A stretch of 64,000 nt of DNA from NCBI GenBank assembly GCA_031179165.1, contig JAPSIC010000001.1:1-64000 (forward strand), in the 5' to 3' direction. Source of the DNA: Brevibacterium sp. GTDB lineage: Bacteria > Actinomycetota > Actinomycetes > Actinomycetales > Brevibacteriaceae. The notes beneath the pieces are model-generated. The model saw nothing but the letters and a program-made list of their open reading frames with translations. It was not told the DNA's origin and did no database searches. Positions 9,808 to 19,542 of the stretch are shown here, in pieces. A program made the translations under genes and the position numbers. The stretch's first letter is position 1, and each line of letters opens with the position of its first letter.

Positions 9808-11286
9808 TCAGGTGTCCGTCCGACGGGGAAAGGGCGGGAAATGGACATCGACGACGAACTCGTGTCCCTGCGGACCGATCTCCGCGCTGCCGTCGAGCAT
9901 GCGGGCCCTTTCCCTCATGCCCTCCAGTCCCGCACCCATGCCCGTGCTCTCGAGACCGCCGTCCTCGTCGACGCGCGGGTGAGCATCGATGGGGTTGGTC
10001 ACGAGGACGCGAGCGCCATGATCGGCGGACACCGCGACGTCGAGTGCGACGGGTGCGCCGTGCGCGTGCTTCATCGCGTTGGTCAGGGCTTCCTGGACGA
10101 TGCGGTAGACAGCCTGATCGAGGACGGACGGGGCGCTCTCCACATCCTGCATGATCACCGTCGGGTGCACCGGGGTGCCGGTCGCCTGGACGGACGCGAT
10201 GAGCTGGGGGATCGACTTCATCGACGGGTGGATCGGGGGATTGGGTCTCCTGTGCTCGGTCTCGAGGTTCCCCTCCCGCACGCCGCCGACGATGTGCCGG
10301 AGGTCCTCGAGGCTCGCGTGCGCTTCCTGACGCATCGCCGAGGCGGTCGCCGCAACCTCTTCTGCCGATCTCCCGCCGAGCTCGAGCGCCCCACTGTGCA
10401 GGGAGATGACGGAGAGCCGATGGGACAGGGTGTCATGGAGTTCGCGGGCGAGGAGTTCACGTTCGGCCCGGCGTGCCAGTTCCGCCGTCAGAGATTCGTT
10501 CTTCTTCGTCTCCCGCTCGGCCACGGTTTCGATGGCCTTCATCCGTCGGGTTCGCCGGATCAGGAAGCCGGCCCCGACGCTCACGACCAGTCCGATGACC
10601 CCGGCCATCACGGTGACCACGACCATGCCGAACAGTGAGTCCTCCGATGGAATCGAGGCTTCGACAGCCGGAATCTGATTCGGGTCGGAGAGGAAGAGAA
10701 GCCCGAAAGGGTTGAGCGCAGCACTCTGGAGGCAGATTCGCAGCACGCCGGCGGTGACGAGCGCGGAACCGATCACCGCACACGTCACGGCTTGCCGGCG
10801 CGGTGCCCGGACGATGAGATGGAACATGCCGATGAGCAGGAGGAGGCTGTCGCACCAGGCAGCGGAGAGAACGGCGCCGATGACGAACGGCACAAGCGGC
10901 CAGCGGCGGCGGACGAATACCGAGAGCCAGAGAATACCGACGAGCAGGGCGAAGACGACTCCCAGCACCGTCAGTTCGCCAGCGTCGTCGAACGCCACGG
11001 GGTTGGCGGTCAACGCCATCCACGAGGTGAGCGCGCCGATGGCGTAGATGACCGAACCGACGAGGAGGTCCACGATGACCTGCAGCACTCGCCGCATTCG
11101 ACGAGGGCGCCCGGTCGATCGGAGGGCCGAGGACATGGATACGTCGGCCGGCCGGGGACCGGACGCCTTGGGGGCGACCGTCGGTCGAGGCGGGATCGGC
11201 GTCGGGGCCGATCGCTGCGTCGCCTCGTGCGGAGGATGAAAGGGATGACTTGGCACATGTCGAATCGTAGCCGGGAGCTCTGACAC
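9808..11286 (-). CDS. sensor histidine kinase (HisKA_3 type)
   Basis: Multiple TM segments then ERELLARELHDTLSHRLSVISLHSGALE and C-terminal GMGAGLEGMRERARMLDGSAEIGPQG; partner of the adjacent regulator. Confidence 0.9.
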   Translation of the reverse strand: MSELPATIRHVPSHPFHPPHEATQRSAPTPIPPRPTVAPKASGPRPADVSMSSALRSTGRPRRMRRVLQVIVDLLVGSVIYAIGALTSWMALTANPVAFDDAGELTVLGVVFALLVGILWLSVFVRRRWPLVPFVIGAVLSAAWCDSLLLLIGMFHLIVRAPRRQAVTCAVIGSALVTAGVLRICLQSAALNPFGLLFLSDPNQIPAVEASIPSEDSLFGMVVVTVMAGVIGLVVSVGAGFLIRRTRRMKAIETVAERETKKNESLTAELARRAERELLARELHDTLSHRLSVISLHSGALELGGRSAEEVAATASAMRQEAHASLEDLRHIVGGVREGNLETEHRRPNPPIHPSMKSIPQLIASVQATGTPVHPTVIMQDVESAPSVLDQAVYRIVQEALTNAMKHAHGAPVALDVAVSADHGARVLVTNPIDAHPRVDEDGGLESTGMGAGLEGMRERARMLDGSAEIGPQGHEFVVDVHFPPFPRRTDT

Positions 11287-11472
11287 GCGTAGTCACCCGA
11301 TCGGCCAGTGCCACCCAGCCGGTCGGTTGCCGAAGTCCGACCGTTCGGTCGATGCCGGGCGACCGCGATCGCGGAATGCTGAAGAGGCCAGTCAATGACT
11401 CGCCGCCGGCAGCAGATTCGGCCGGCAGATCACAGCACCCGTGCCACCGGCACCCAACTTCGGAGGAAGACC

Positions 11473-12255
11473 ATGTCCACACCGCACAACCCGCAGCAAC
11501 CCGGTCCGCAGCAGGGACACCCGTACCAGCAGCCCCAATGGCAGCCGCAGCAGCCTCAGGGACAGATGCCCGGCGGTCAGTATCCGCCTGCGAACGGCCA
11601 GTTCCCGGGCGGATACCCGGGCGGGAGACCGCCGAAGCAGAAGAAGCCGCTGCTCAAGCGGTGGTGGTTCTGGGCGTTGGTCATCGTGTTCCTCATCATC
11701 GGCTTCGCCAACCTCGGCGGGGGAGGCGATGACACCACGGAAACCGCGTCGACCTCGACAACCGAAGAGAAGCCCGCTGCCGAAGAGTCAGCCGCCGAGG
11801 AGCCGACGGCTGAGGAGCAGGCCGTTGAAGAACCGGCGGCTGAGGAGAAAGCCGCCACCTATGCGATCGGCGACGCGGTAGCTGCCGATGGATGGGAGAT
11901 CACCGTCAATGAGGTCAAGGACGGGGTGTCAGAAGTCGGAAACGAGTTCCTCAGTGAGAAGGCTCAGGGCCAATTCGTCACGGTTGACATCTCCGTGAAG
12001 AACATGGAATCGAGTCCTGAGTATTTCTTCGAGGACAACATCAAGCTCGCGGACAAGGACGGCAACACCTATTCCTCGGACTCCGAAGCGGCCATGTACG
12101 CGGATGAGGAGTCCATTCTCTTCTTGGAAGAGATCAACCCGGGTAACACGGCCAAAGGCGTCCTCGTATTCGATGTGCCGAAAGACGTCTCCCCGGACCG
12201 GCTCGTCTTCGAGGGCGGCATTTTCTCAGACCCGATCGAGATCGCACTCGACTGA
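11473..12255 (+). CDS. DUF4352-like membrane-anchored protein with Pro/Gln-rich N-terminus
   Basis: MSTPHNPQQPGPQQGHPYQQPQWQPQ... TM WWFWALVIVFLIIGFANLG, Glu/Ala-rich linker, then WEITVNEVKDG...KAQGQFVTVDISVKNMESSPEYF...DGNTYSSDSEAAMY. Confidence 0.75.
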   Translation: MSTPHNPQQPGPQQGHPYQQPQWQPQQPQGQMPGGQYPPANGQFPGGYPGGRPPKQKKPLLKRWWFWALVIVFLIIGFANLGGGGDDTTETASTSTTEEKPAAEESAAEEPTAEEQAVEEPAAEEKAATYAIGDAVAADGWEITVNEVKDGVSEVGNEFLSEKAQGQFVTVDISVKNMESSPEYFFEDNIKLADKDGNTYSSDSEAAMYADEESILFLEEINPGNTAKGVLVFDVPKDVSPDRLVFEGGIFSDPIEIALD

Positions 12256-12270
12256 GAGGATCCCGTTGCA

Positions 12271-12307
12271 CGGTGGCCCAGAGCTCGTATGGAGGTCGGG
12301 GCCACCG
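12271..12307 (+). terminator. hairpin downstream of the DUF4352-like gene
   Basis: CGGTGGCCC (12271-12279) pairs with GGGCCACCG (12299-12307); long 19-nt loop, no clear U-tract. Confidence 0.35.
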
Positions 12308-12446
12308 GGGTCGTCTCTAAGTCGGGATTCAACCCGGCTGCTCACATCGGCCCCAACCTGGTCGAAGAATCAGTCACCATGCGATGGGTCAGGTGAGCTT
12401 GGCGAATCGGGAGCTGCCGAAACCTGTCTGATCAGGAGTTCAAAAA

Positions 12447-13172
12447 TTAGTTGGTGAAGATACCCGAGATCTGCTTGAGGCTCCCAATAAGGTGGTACTC
12501 GAGCCGGCGTAGCGCTTCTTCCCGGTCGAAGTCCGCCAGAGCCTCGGCGATCCTGGCGTGTTCGTTCACGGCATCACATGGCCGCCTCGAGACCGCACCG
12601 AACATCGCGATGCCGATCCTCACCTGCCGGTCATGAAGTGAGTTATAGAGTTGAGCGAACTCAGTGTTACCCATCGCCTTGACCAGGGTCCAGTGGAACT
12701 CTTTGTCGATAAGGACCATCTCGACAATCTTGTCCGGATCAGATTCGAGTACCCCCGTCTGTTCGTTCACCAAACGCGTCAATTCGTCAGCGACGGGAAT
12801 CTTGTTCTCGCAGATCTGTTCGATCCCGTAGCCTTCCAGCACCAGTCGAGTCTGGGCCTGTTCCTGAATATTCCTCAAACTGATCGCCGGTACGGAGGCA
12901 CCTCGGCGGGGGAGCAGGTCGAGGAGTTTCTCGGCCTGCAGCCGGAAGAATGCCTCGCGGACGGGAGTCCGCGACACACCTGTGGCCGCTGCCACTTCAG
13001 TTTCAGTGATGATCGTCTGCGGCGCGATTTGAAGCGTGACGATGAGCTCTTTGAGATATTGGTACGCGTAGTCGGCTGCTTTTACCGACGGATCACGAAC
13101 GCCCGGTGGCAGCTTAGCCGAAGTCGACCAGCCACCGAACCGGGCTTTCGCGGTGTCATGAAATTGACTCAT
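12447..13172 (-). CDS. GntR family (FCD-type) transcriptional regulator
   Basis: YAYQYLKELIVTLQIAPQTIITETEVAAATGVSRTPVREAFFRLQAEKLLDLLPRRGASV; FCD-like C-terminus. Confidence 0.9.
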   Translation of the reverse strand: MSQFHDTAKARFGGWSTSAKLPPGVRDPSVKAADYAYQYLKELIVTLQIAPQTIITETEVAAATGVSRTPVREAFFRLQAEKLLDLLPRRGASVPAISLRNIQEQAQTRLVLEGYGIEQICENKIPVADELTRLVNEQTGVLESDPDKIVEMVLIDKEFHWTLVKAMGNTEFAQLYNSLHDRQVRIGIAMFGAVSRRPCDAVNEHARIAEALADFDREEALRRLEYHLIGSLKQISGIFTN

Positions 13173-13176
13173 CTAC

Positions 13177-13992
13177 TCATTGTCGGTCAAGTGGAGTTAC
13201 TCCGAACCGTCGTCCTTTAAGACTCGGGTTCGTCGCGCGGACGGATTCGATTCTGTCTGATGAAACGATACCCGAAGCGACTGCGCCGGCGGCCTCTCCT
13301 GCCGAGGCGATCGTGACACCCATCGGATCGACGATCATGCTGTGCCCTGCGCACGATGGACCGGTCTGTCCACTGCCCACCATATAGATCGTGTTCTCAA
13401 TCGCACGAGCGCGCAGTAAGGTCTCCCAATGAAACTCCTTAGCTGGCCCTGAGGCCCACGCTGCGGGCAAGGCGATGAGATCGGCACCTTCGTCGGCGAT
13501 CCAACGGAATATCTCCGGGAACCTCAGGTCGTAACATGTCGCCGCGCCGACCTTTATTCCAGCGATTTCGAACATGAGCGGCCTGTCGATCCGTGCCGCA
13601 GTGACCTTGTCCGACTCCTTGTAACCGAAGGCGTCGTAGAGATGTATCTTCCGATAGACATCAACGAGTTGACCTTGTGAATTGATGTACACGAGAGTGT
13701 TAAACGGACGACGGGGATCGTCTGCGTTAGTTTCGGTCATTCCACACACAATATGGACCCCGCTGTTTGCAGCAGATTTCATGAGTGCAGCTACGAACTG
13801 TCCATCGACCGTCTCGGAGTAGCAAACGTCGGGCTGAGTCTTTCCGGGGTCTGAGTACATCGCGTTTTCGGGGAGCACCACCAGATCTCCGGTGGGCGCG
13901 GCGGTAGCGATGAGTTCGGTGACAGCCAATCGATTGGCTTCAACATCGGTGCCGGCCTCGAACTGGGCAGCGGCGACTCGCAGCGTACTCAT
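13177..13992 (-). CDS. carbon-nitrogen hydrolase (nitrilase superfamily)
   Basis: E/K/C catalytic contexts intact: VVLPENAMY, YRKIHLYDAFGYKESD, GAATCYDLRFPEIFR. Confidence 0.9.
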   Translation of the reverse strand: MSTLRVAAAQFEAGTDVEANRLAVTELIATAAPTGDLVVLPENAMYSDPGKTQPDVCYSETVDGQFVAALMKSAANSGVHIVCGMTETNADDPRRPFNTLVYINSQGQLVDVYRKIHLYDAFGYKESDKVTAARIDRPLMFEIAGIKVGAATCYDLRFPEIFRWIADEGADLIALPAAWASGPAKEFHWETLLRARAIENTIYMVGSGQTGPSCAGHSMIVDPMGVTIASAGEAAGAVASGIVSSDRIESVRATNPSLKGRRFGVTPLDRQ

Positions 13993-14651
13993 GCGACTGG
14001 TTGTCCTTTCATGAATTGTTCGGCGGCACCCGACCATTCCGCAAGGGAGTGCCCAGCGCTGATCCTCGATTTCAAGTCCGGTTCAGCTCCCTCCTTTTGT
14101 TTGAGTATTTCGACCACCTCATCGATCTCATCCTCGTTGAGCACCGCAATCCCATCAGAATCAGCTACCACAGCGTCGCCGGGTTCGACAATGCATCCAC
14201 CCACTGTGACGGGGACGTTGATGCTTCCTTCGACCCCGAGGATCCTCGTTGTTCGAGCGGAAACTCCGTTCGAGTACACGGGCAGGCCGAGCTCGAGGAC
14301 TTCATCGAAGTCATTCATCGCCCCGGCTAAGATCACGCCCTCTGCCCCTCTTGTTTTCGCGGTGAATGCGACCATGCCTCCAAAACACGAGCGTGGGTCG
14401 CCGGATTGTTCCACGACGAGGACGTCACCTGGTCGAAGCTTGTCCGCAGCGACATGAAGGGCGGTTGAATCGAGATGTGGGAGACGCACGGTCACTGCCG
14501 TTCCGGCAAACGCGATCGGTCGATAGTTTGGGGTCAGGCCAAGCACGAAACCGTGATCGCGCAGGTGCCCGAGGGTGGAAGTCTGAACTTCGAGCAGGGA
14601 TTTTCGTCGGCCATCGTCAATTTGTTCGGGCATAGGGTTGTCGATGAACAT
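13989..14651 (-). CDS. RraA-like family protein
   Basis: HVAADKLRPGDVLVVEQSGDPRSCFGGMVAFTAKTRGAEGVILAGAMNDFDEVLELGLPVYSNG; 4-bp overlap with the nitrilase gene. Catalytic R-D reads N-D. Confidence 0.85.
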   Translation of the reverse strand: MFIDNPMPEQIDDGRRKSLLEVQTSTLGHLRDHGFVLGLTPNYRPIAFAGTAVTVRLPHLDSTALHVAADKLRPGDVLVVEQSGDPRSCFGGMVAFTAKTRGAEGVILAGAMNDFDEVLELGLPVYSNGVSARTTRILGVEGSINVPVTVGGCIVEPGDAVVADSDGIAVLNEDEIDEVVEILKQKEGAEPDLKSRISAGHSLAEWSGAAEQFMKGQPVA

Positions 14652-14789
14652 CAGTGTCCTTTCGCTGTGACCACCCGCGAAAAGCCCGAACGACTGTAGC
14701 GTCAGAATGGGGGCGGGCGGAGATGTGAGCACCATCGAATCGTGATATGTATCAGCCGGGATCAATGCACGAGACGGTGTGTGTACCCA

Positions 14790-14799
14790 ATGTATACAT
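14790..14799. promoter_or_regulatory. perfect palindrome ATGTATACAT, candidate GntR/FCD operator
   Basis: 10-bp perfect palindrome in the divergent region between the RraA-like gene and the ABC SBP gene. Confidence 0.45.
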
Positions 14800-14983
14800 A
14801 GGATGTACGTAGAGGCAATAGTTCGATCTGAAGTTTTCTGTTTCGTGTTGAAAAGTGAGAATTTCTTCATTGAACCCTTGATCGGGCAGGGCGTTCGTGG
14901 CACTATCGACTCAGCCGGGGTCGATGACCGAGATGGAACCGATTGCGCAAGTGAAGATGCTTGCGGGACGAAGGAGTTCCATC

Positions 14984-16039
14984 ATGTCAAAGAAATCCCT
15001 CCTCTCTGCCGCAGTTCTGGTCGCGGCCATCAGCGCAGTTTCCGCGTGCGGTGGATCGGGCTCGGACGCCGGTGCAAACACGGAAGTCAATATCCTTGGC
15101 TACGCTGCGCTCTTCGAGGACAAGTACACCGAGGCAGTCATCAGCAAGTTCGAGGAAGAGCATTCCGAGATCGACGTCAATTTCGTGCCGGCTCAGAACA
15201 GTGCCGAAATGCTGGGCAAGCTGCGAAGTGAGAAGGCCAATCCCACAGTCGACGTGGCGATAATCGATACCTCCGTCGCCAATACGGGGAACAAGGAAGG
15301 TGTCTTCTCGAAGATCACAGAGGACGATGTGCCGAATCTCGCCAATGTTGTCGACATGGGGAAGAGCGCGGATGGATTCGGGCCGGCCGTAACGTTCGAC
15401 AACCTCGTTGTCCTGCACAACACCGAGAAGGTTCCGCAGGCGCCGAATGAAGTCGGCGATCTCTGGAATGCCCCCGACAAGTCGGTTGCGATTCCGGCTC
15501 CACCCGACATCCAGGGCATCGCTCTCACCGTGCTCACTGCGAACAACCTCGGCGACGACTACAAGCAATCTATCGATCCGGCCATAGCGAAGCTCGGGGA
15601 ACTGGCGCCAAAGGTCACGACCTGGGATCCGCAGCCGGACGTCTACCAGACTGTGATTTCGGGTCAGGCCCAGTACGCCATCGGGTGGAACGCCAGAGCA
15701 CAGGTATTCAGTGATGAATCGGGAGGGACACTTGGGGTCGTCCAGCCCGAAGACGGTGTAGCTTTCCAGATCAACACAATCAACGCAGTGGAGGGAGCGA
15801 AGAACGCAGAGGCTGCGAAAACCTTCATTGACTTCGCCCTGTCGAAAGAGGCGCAGGAGTCCTTTGCCGACACGATGTTCTATACCCCGACTGTCTCCAA
15901 TGCCGAACTCTCGGAGGACACGAAGAAGCGGGTCGCGTCGCCGGAGGATCCGAACATCGTCGACATCGACTGGAACTGGATGTCGGACGAGCGTGACGCT
16001 TGGACCGAGCAATGGCGCCGCGGCGTCATCGGGGGCTAA
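14984..16039 (+). CDS. ABC transporter substrate-binding lipoprotein (spermidine/putrescine-type)
   Basis: Signal MSKKSLLSAAVLVAAISAVSACGG; extracellular SBP fold, followed by ATPase and two permeases. Confidence 0.9.
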   Translation: MSKKSLLSAAVLVAAISAVSACGGSGSDAGANTEVNILGYAALFEDKYTEAVISKFEEEHSEIDVNFVPAQNSAEMLGKLRSEKANPTVDVAIIDTSVANTGNKEGVFSKITEDDVPNLANVVDMGKSADGFGPAVTFDNLVVLHNTEKVPQAPNEVGDLWNAPDKSVAIPAPPDIQGIALTVLTANNLGDDYKQSIDPAIAKLGELAPKVTTWDPQPDVYQTVISGQAQYAIGWNARAQVFSDESGGTLGVVQPEDGVAFQINTINAVEGAKNAEAAKTFIDFALSKEAQESFADTMFYTPTVSNAELSEDTKKRVASPEDPNIVDIDWNWMSDERDAWTEQWRRGVIGG

Positions 16040-16042
16040 GGG

Positions 16043-17143
16043 ATGAGCATCCACACAGCGCACCTGAGTATCAGGAATCTGCAGAAGACTTATCCGAAGA
16101 CCACGGCGCCGGCTGTTGACGACGTCTGCCTCGACGTAGCTGAAGGGGAGCTAGTGGCTCTGCTCGGTCCATCAGGCTGCGGAAAGACGACCACCTTGCG
16201 CATGGTCGCGGGACTGCTCGACCCGAGCGCCGGTGAGATCGTCGTCAATGGAAAGGACGTCGTCTCGACACCTGTCCATAAGCGCAGAATGGGCATGGTG
16301 TTCCAGTCATACGCCCTCTTTCCGCATATGAATATCGCAGAGAACGTAAGCTTCGGGCTGCAGATGCGCAGACTGTCTCGAGCAGAGGCGGCGAAGAAGG
16401 CTGACGAGGCGCTCGACATGGTTCAGCTGGGACATCTCAGGGACCGCCGTCCGGCCGAACTCTCCGGTGGTCAGCAACAGCGAGTCGCACTGGCACGCGC
16501 ACTCGTCATCGAACCAACCCTTCTGCTTCTCGACGAACCTCTATCGAATCTCGATGCGAAGCTCCGTGAGGCGATGCGACACGAGATTCGATCGATTCAG
16601 CAGCGGCTCGGTACGACCACACTGTTCGTGACCCACGATCAGGACGAGGCGCTTGACATGGCCGATCGAATCGCGATCCTCAACAACGGTCGAATCGAGC
16701 AGTATGCCCCACCGAGTGAAGTTTACGACCGACCAGCCACAAGGTTCGTCGCAAATTTCGTCGGAAAAGCCAATTTTCTTGATGTCGAGAACGTCGAGAA
16801 GCTCGGAAATGACACCTACCGAGTAAAGACTAATGAATTCGGGGTACTCGAGGTGCGCGGTGTCGACGGACTTGATCCCACTCGCGCGAGCCTCGTGGTC
16901 AGGCCGCATCGGCTCACGACCACCAGGGTCGATGAAAGTGTGAAGAGTTCTCGTCCCGCATCGATCGGCGAGGTCATTGCAACGAGTTACACGGGCAATG
17001 TTCAGAGCTACGAGGTTCGGCTCAACGAATCCGCGGTTCTCCGCGTGGACCAGCTCACTGACACCCTGAGAGATCTGCGGATGGGGGACCGGGTGCAGCT
17101 CACCTTCGATCCGGCAGAAGCCTATCTCGTCTCGGACGAGTGA
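16043..17143 (+). CDS. ABC transporter ATP-binding protein (PotA-like)
   Basis: LLGPSGCGKTTTLRMVAGL (Walker A), LSGGQQQRVALARAL, LLLLDEPLSNLD, TOBE-like C-terminus. Confidence 0.95.
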   Translation: MSIHTAHLSIRNLQKTYPKTTAPAVDDVCLDVAEGELVALLGPSGCGKTTTLRMVAGLLDPSAGEIVVNGKDVVSTPVHKRRMGMVFQSYALFPHMNIAENVSFGLQMRRLSRAEAAKKADEALDMVQLGHLRDRRPAELSGGQQQRVALARALVIEPTLLLLDEPLSNLDAKLREAMRHEIRSIQQRLGTTTLFVTHDQDEALDMADRIAILNNGRIEQYAPPSEVYDRPATRFVANFVGKANFLDVENVEKLGNDTYRVKTNEFGVLEVRGVDGLDPTRASLVVRPHRLTTTRVDESVKSSRPASIGEVIATSYTGNVQSYEVRLNESAVLRVDQLTDTLRDLRMGDRVQLTFDPAEAYLVSDE

Positions 17144-17153
17144 GGAGAGCGCC

Positions 17154-18044
17154 ATGACTTTGACGCAGATGGGAAGCCGGAAGCGAACGACCGGATTCCG
17201 CAGTAGGAGGCGTTGGGAACTGTTCGGACTGCTGTTCCCTGGACTCCTCGGCATATTCGTCGGTTTCGTCCTTCCCGTTTTCGTGATGTTCAGGATGTCC
17301 CTGAATACTCATGGAACAGGCGGCCAGCTGGTCGAATCTGTCAGCCTCGGTGCCTATCGGGATGCCCTGACCGATCCGTTCTACTGGGAGGTCATCGGAA
17401 ACACTCTTGTGCTCGGACTCGGATGTGGTGCTGCCGCCACAGTCCTGTCCTATCCGTTGGCCCTCTTTCTGGTGAGGACTACCTCGAAATGGAAGGGCGT
17501 GCTTATCGCGCTCGCCATAGCCCCACTTCTCACTTCGGCAGTCGCTCGCACCTACGGTTGGATCGCGATCCTCGGTGACCAGGGAGTTATCAATGACTCC
17601 CTCATGAGGATCGGCGTCCTCGATGCGCCGATTCAGCTGAGCAACAATCTGCTCGGGACGACGATTGCGCTCGTCGAGATTCTCATGCCGTACGCGATCC
17701 TCGCGATGATCTCCGGATTCGGACGGATCAGCCCCTCGCTCGAGGAAGCTGCTGGTTCCCTTGGAGCGTCGAAGCTCAAGACCTTTGTGCGGATCACCTT
17801 GCCGTTGTCACTTCCCGGAGTATTCACGGGATTCCTCCTGGTCTTCGTTCTGGCGATCAGTTCGTTCGTCACACCGAGACTGTTGGGTGGCGGGCGAGTA
17901 TTCATCCTCGCGACCGAGGTCTACAACGAAGCCACCCAGACTCTTAACTGGCCATTGGCATCGGCGCTGTCCGTGATTCTTCTCGTGGTCTTCGGCCTCA
18001 TGATTGCCGTGTATCAGCGCCTTATCGCCAAGTTCGAAGGATAG
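17154..18044 (+). CDS. ABC transporter permease (PotB-like)
   Basis: LFPGLLGIFVGFVLPVFVMF...EEAAGSLGASKLKTFVRITLPLSLPGVFTGFLLVFVLAISSFVTPRLLGG. Confidence 0.95.
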   Translation: MTLTQMGSRKRTTGFRSRRRWELFGLLFPGLLGIFVGFVLPVFVMFRMSLNTHGTGGQLVESVSLGAYRDALTDPFYWEVIGNTLVLGLGCGAAATVLSYPLALFLVRTTSKWKGVLIALAIAPLLTSAVARTYGWIAILGDQGVINDSLMRIGVLDAPIQLSNNLLGTTIALVEILMPYAILAMISGFGRISPSLEEAAGSLGASKLKTFVRITLPLSLPGVFTGFLLVFVLAISSFVTPRLLGGGRVFILATEVYNEATQTLNWPLASALSVILLVVFGLMIAVYQRLIAKFEG

Positions 18045-18053
18045 GGAACTGCC

Positions 18054-18836
18054 ATGTGGAAATTCTTCAACCAGGTCCTCGTTACTGTCGTCTACCTGTT
18101 CCTCCTGGCCCCGATCATCGCCGTCGTCCTCATTTCATTCAACGGATCGGCGAAGCTGTCAATCGATCTGGGTTCTCCGTCGTTGCAGTGGTATGCAAGC
18201 ATGCTCATGAACGAAGGTTTCATCGAGGGAGCGAAAGTCAGCTTCATCACGGCGAGCATCGTCGCCCTCGTCGTCCTGTGCTTTGGAGTACCGGTCGCTC
18301 TAGCCATTGCTCGTTATGACTTCAGGGGCAGGAGCTTCGTTTCCGGACTATTCCTGTCACCGCTGCTCGTTCCCACGGTGGTCCTTGGGCTCGGACTACT
18401 GTTGGTCTTCCAACCGATCGCCTTGACGGGAACATACGCGGGCATCATCATCGCTCACTTCGGAATCACGGTGCCCTATGTTATCCGAACGACTCTAATG
18501 AGCTTGACCACGAGCGACGTCTCCTGCGAGGAAGCGGCCAAGGTCCATGGGGCGAACAGCTGGGAGACCTTCCGACGAGTCACTTTGCCGATCATCTCCC
18601 CGGGCCTGATCGCCGGAGCAGTTATGGCTTTCATCATCTCCTTCGATGAAGCGGTCATCTCCCTGTTCGTCGCAGGGGCGGGTCGAACGACGCTGCCCGT
18701 CGAGATGTTCAGGTACCTGCAGTACAGGTCAGACCCCGGGGTGGCAGCACTGTCCGTGATACTTATTGCGATCTCTGTGGTCATAGTCATCGTTGTCGAA
18801 CGAGCTGTCGGACTGAGGAAAGTAATGAACAGTTGA
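18054..18836 (+). CDS. ABC transporter permease (PotC-like)
   Basis: EEAAKVHGANSWETFRRVTLPIISPGLIAGAVMAFIISFDEAVISLFVAG. Confidence 0.95.
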   Translation: MWKFFNQVLVTVVYLFLLAPIIAVVLISFNGSAKLSIDLGSPSLQWYASMLMNEGFIEGAKVSFITASIVALVVLCFGVPVALAIARYDFRGRSFVSGLFLSPLLVPTVVLGLGLLLVFQPIALTGTYAGIIIAHFGITVPYVIRTTLMSLTTSDVSCEEAAKVHGANSWETFRRVTLPIISPGLIAGAVMAFIISFDEAVISLFVAGAGRTTLPVEMFRYLQYRSDPGVAALSVILIAISVVIVIVVERAVGLRKVMNS

Positions 18837-18940
18837 TCATTCCCTGTTCTTGGATTCTGCGGGAATCAGACGGATATTTCCGTTAGAAGACTTTCACCTC
18901 AATGAATGAGGCAGAACCAGCCCGACGCGACACGCCGATC

Positions 18941-18971
18941 CTCGGCAGGACCAGCACCTGGTCCTGCCGAG
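18941..18971. terminator. strong hairpin between convergent genes
   Basis: Perfect 14-bp stem CTCGGCAGGACCAG-CAC-CTGGTCCTGCCGAG between the ABC operon and a convergent VOC gene. Confidence 0.75.
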
Positions 18972-19051
18972 CCCCGGCGTCGTCGATCAGTCCCCGCTCA
19001 CCAATGAGAGCCGCTCACCGAAGGGAACGGGGTATCAGTGGTCGGGCTGGA

Positions 19052-19474
19052 TCATTCACCCTCGCAGGAGAACGACCACATCACTCCGAACTTGTCGAAG
19101 ACCTGGCCGTACCAGCCGCCCCACGGAGCGATCTCGAACGGCATTCCCTCGCTGCCCCCGGCCGCGATGAGCTTCTCGATGAAACCGCGTGCCTCGTCGG
19201 GGGTGTCGGTGGTGTAGAGCAGCGAATATGCGGTGCCCCGCACCGCATATTCGTTGCCGTCTTCCATGGCATCTCCGCCGGCGATGATGCCCGACGGCAT
19301 CTCCAGGGTCGCGTGGGCCACCGCCTGCGGATCGGGCTCGAAAGGCATCTCTGGCATCGACATGTCACCGTAGCGGAGGATGTTCAGCTCACCCCCGAAC
19401 ACCTCATGCCAGTGTTCCATCGCCTCGCCGGTGGTGCCGGGAAGAGAAATGTACGTTGCGAGTGAATGCGCCAC
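19052..19474 (-). CDS. VOC family / PhnB-like glyoxalase-fold protein
   Basis: TYISLPGTTGEAMEHWHEVFGGEL...PWGGWYGQVFDKFGVMWSFS. Confidence 0.9.
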   Translation of the reverse strand: MAHSLATYISLPGTTGEAMEHWHEVFGGELNILRYGDMSMPEMPFEPDPQAVAHATLEMPSGIIAGGDAMEDGNEYAVRGTAYSLLYTTDTPDEARGFIEKLIAAGGSEGMPFEIAPWGGWYGQVFDKFGVMWSFSCEGE

Positions 19475-19542
19475 AGTGGTCTCCTTCGTCGCTCTGAGCT
19501 GGTCTTCTCAGTATGCGCCAGTTTGGGGATCGAGGAAACACC

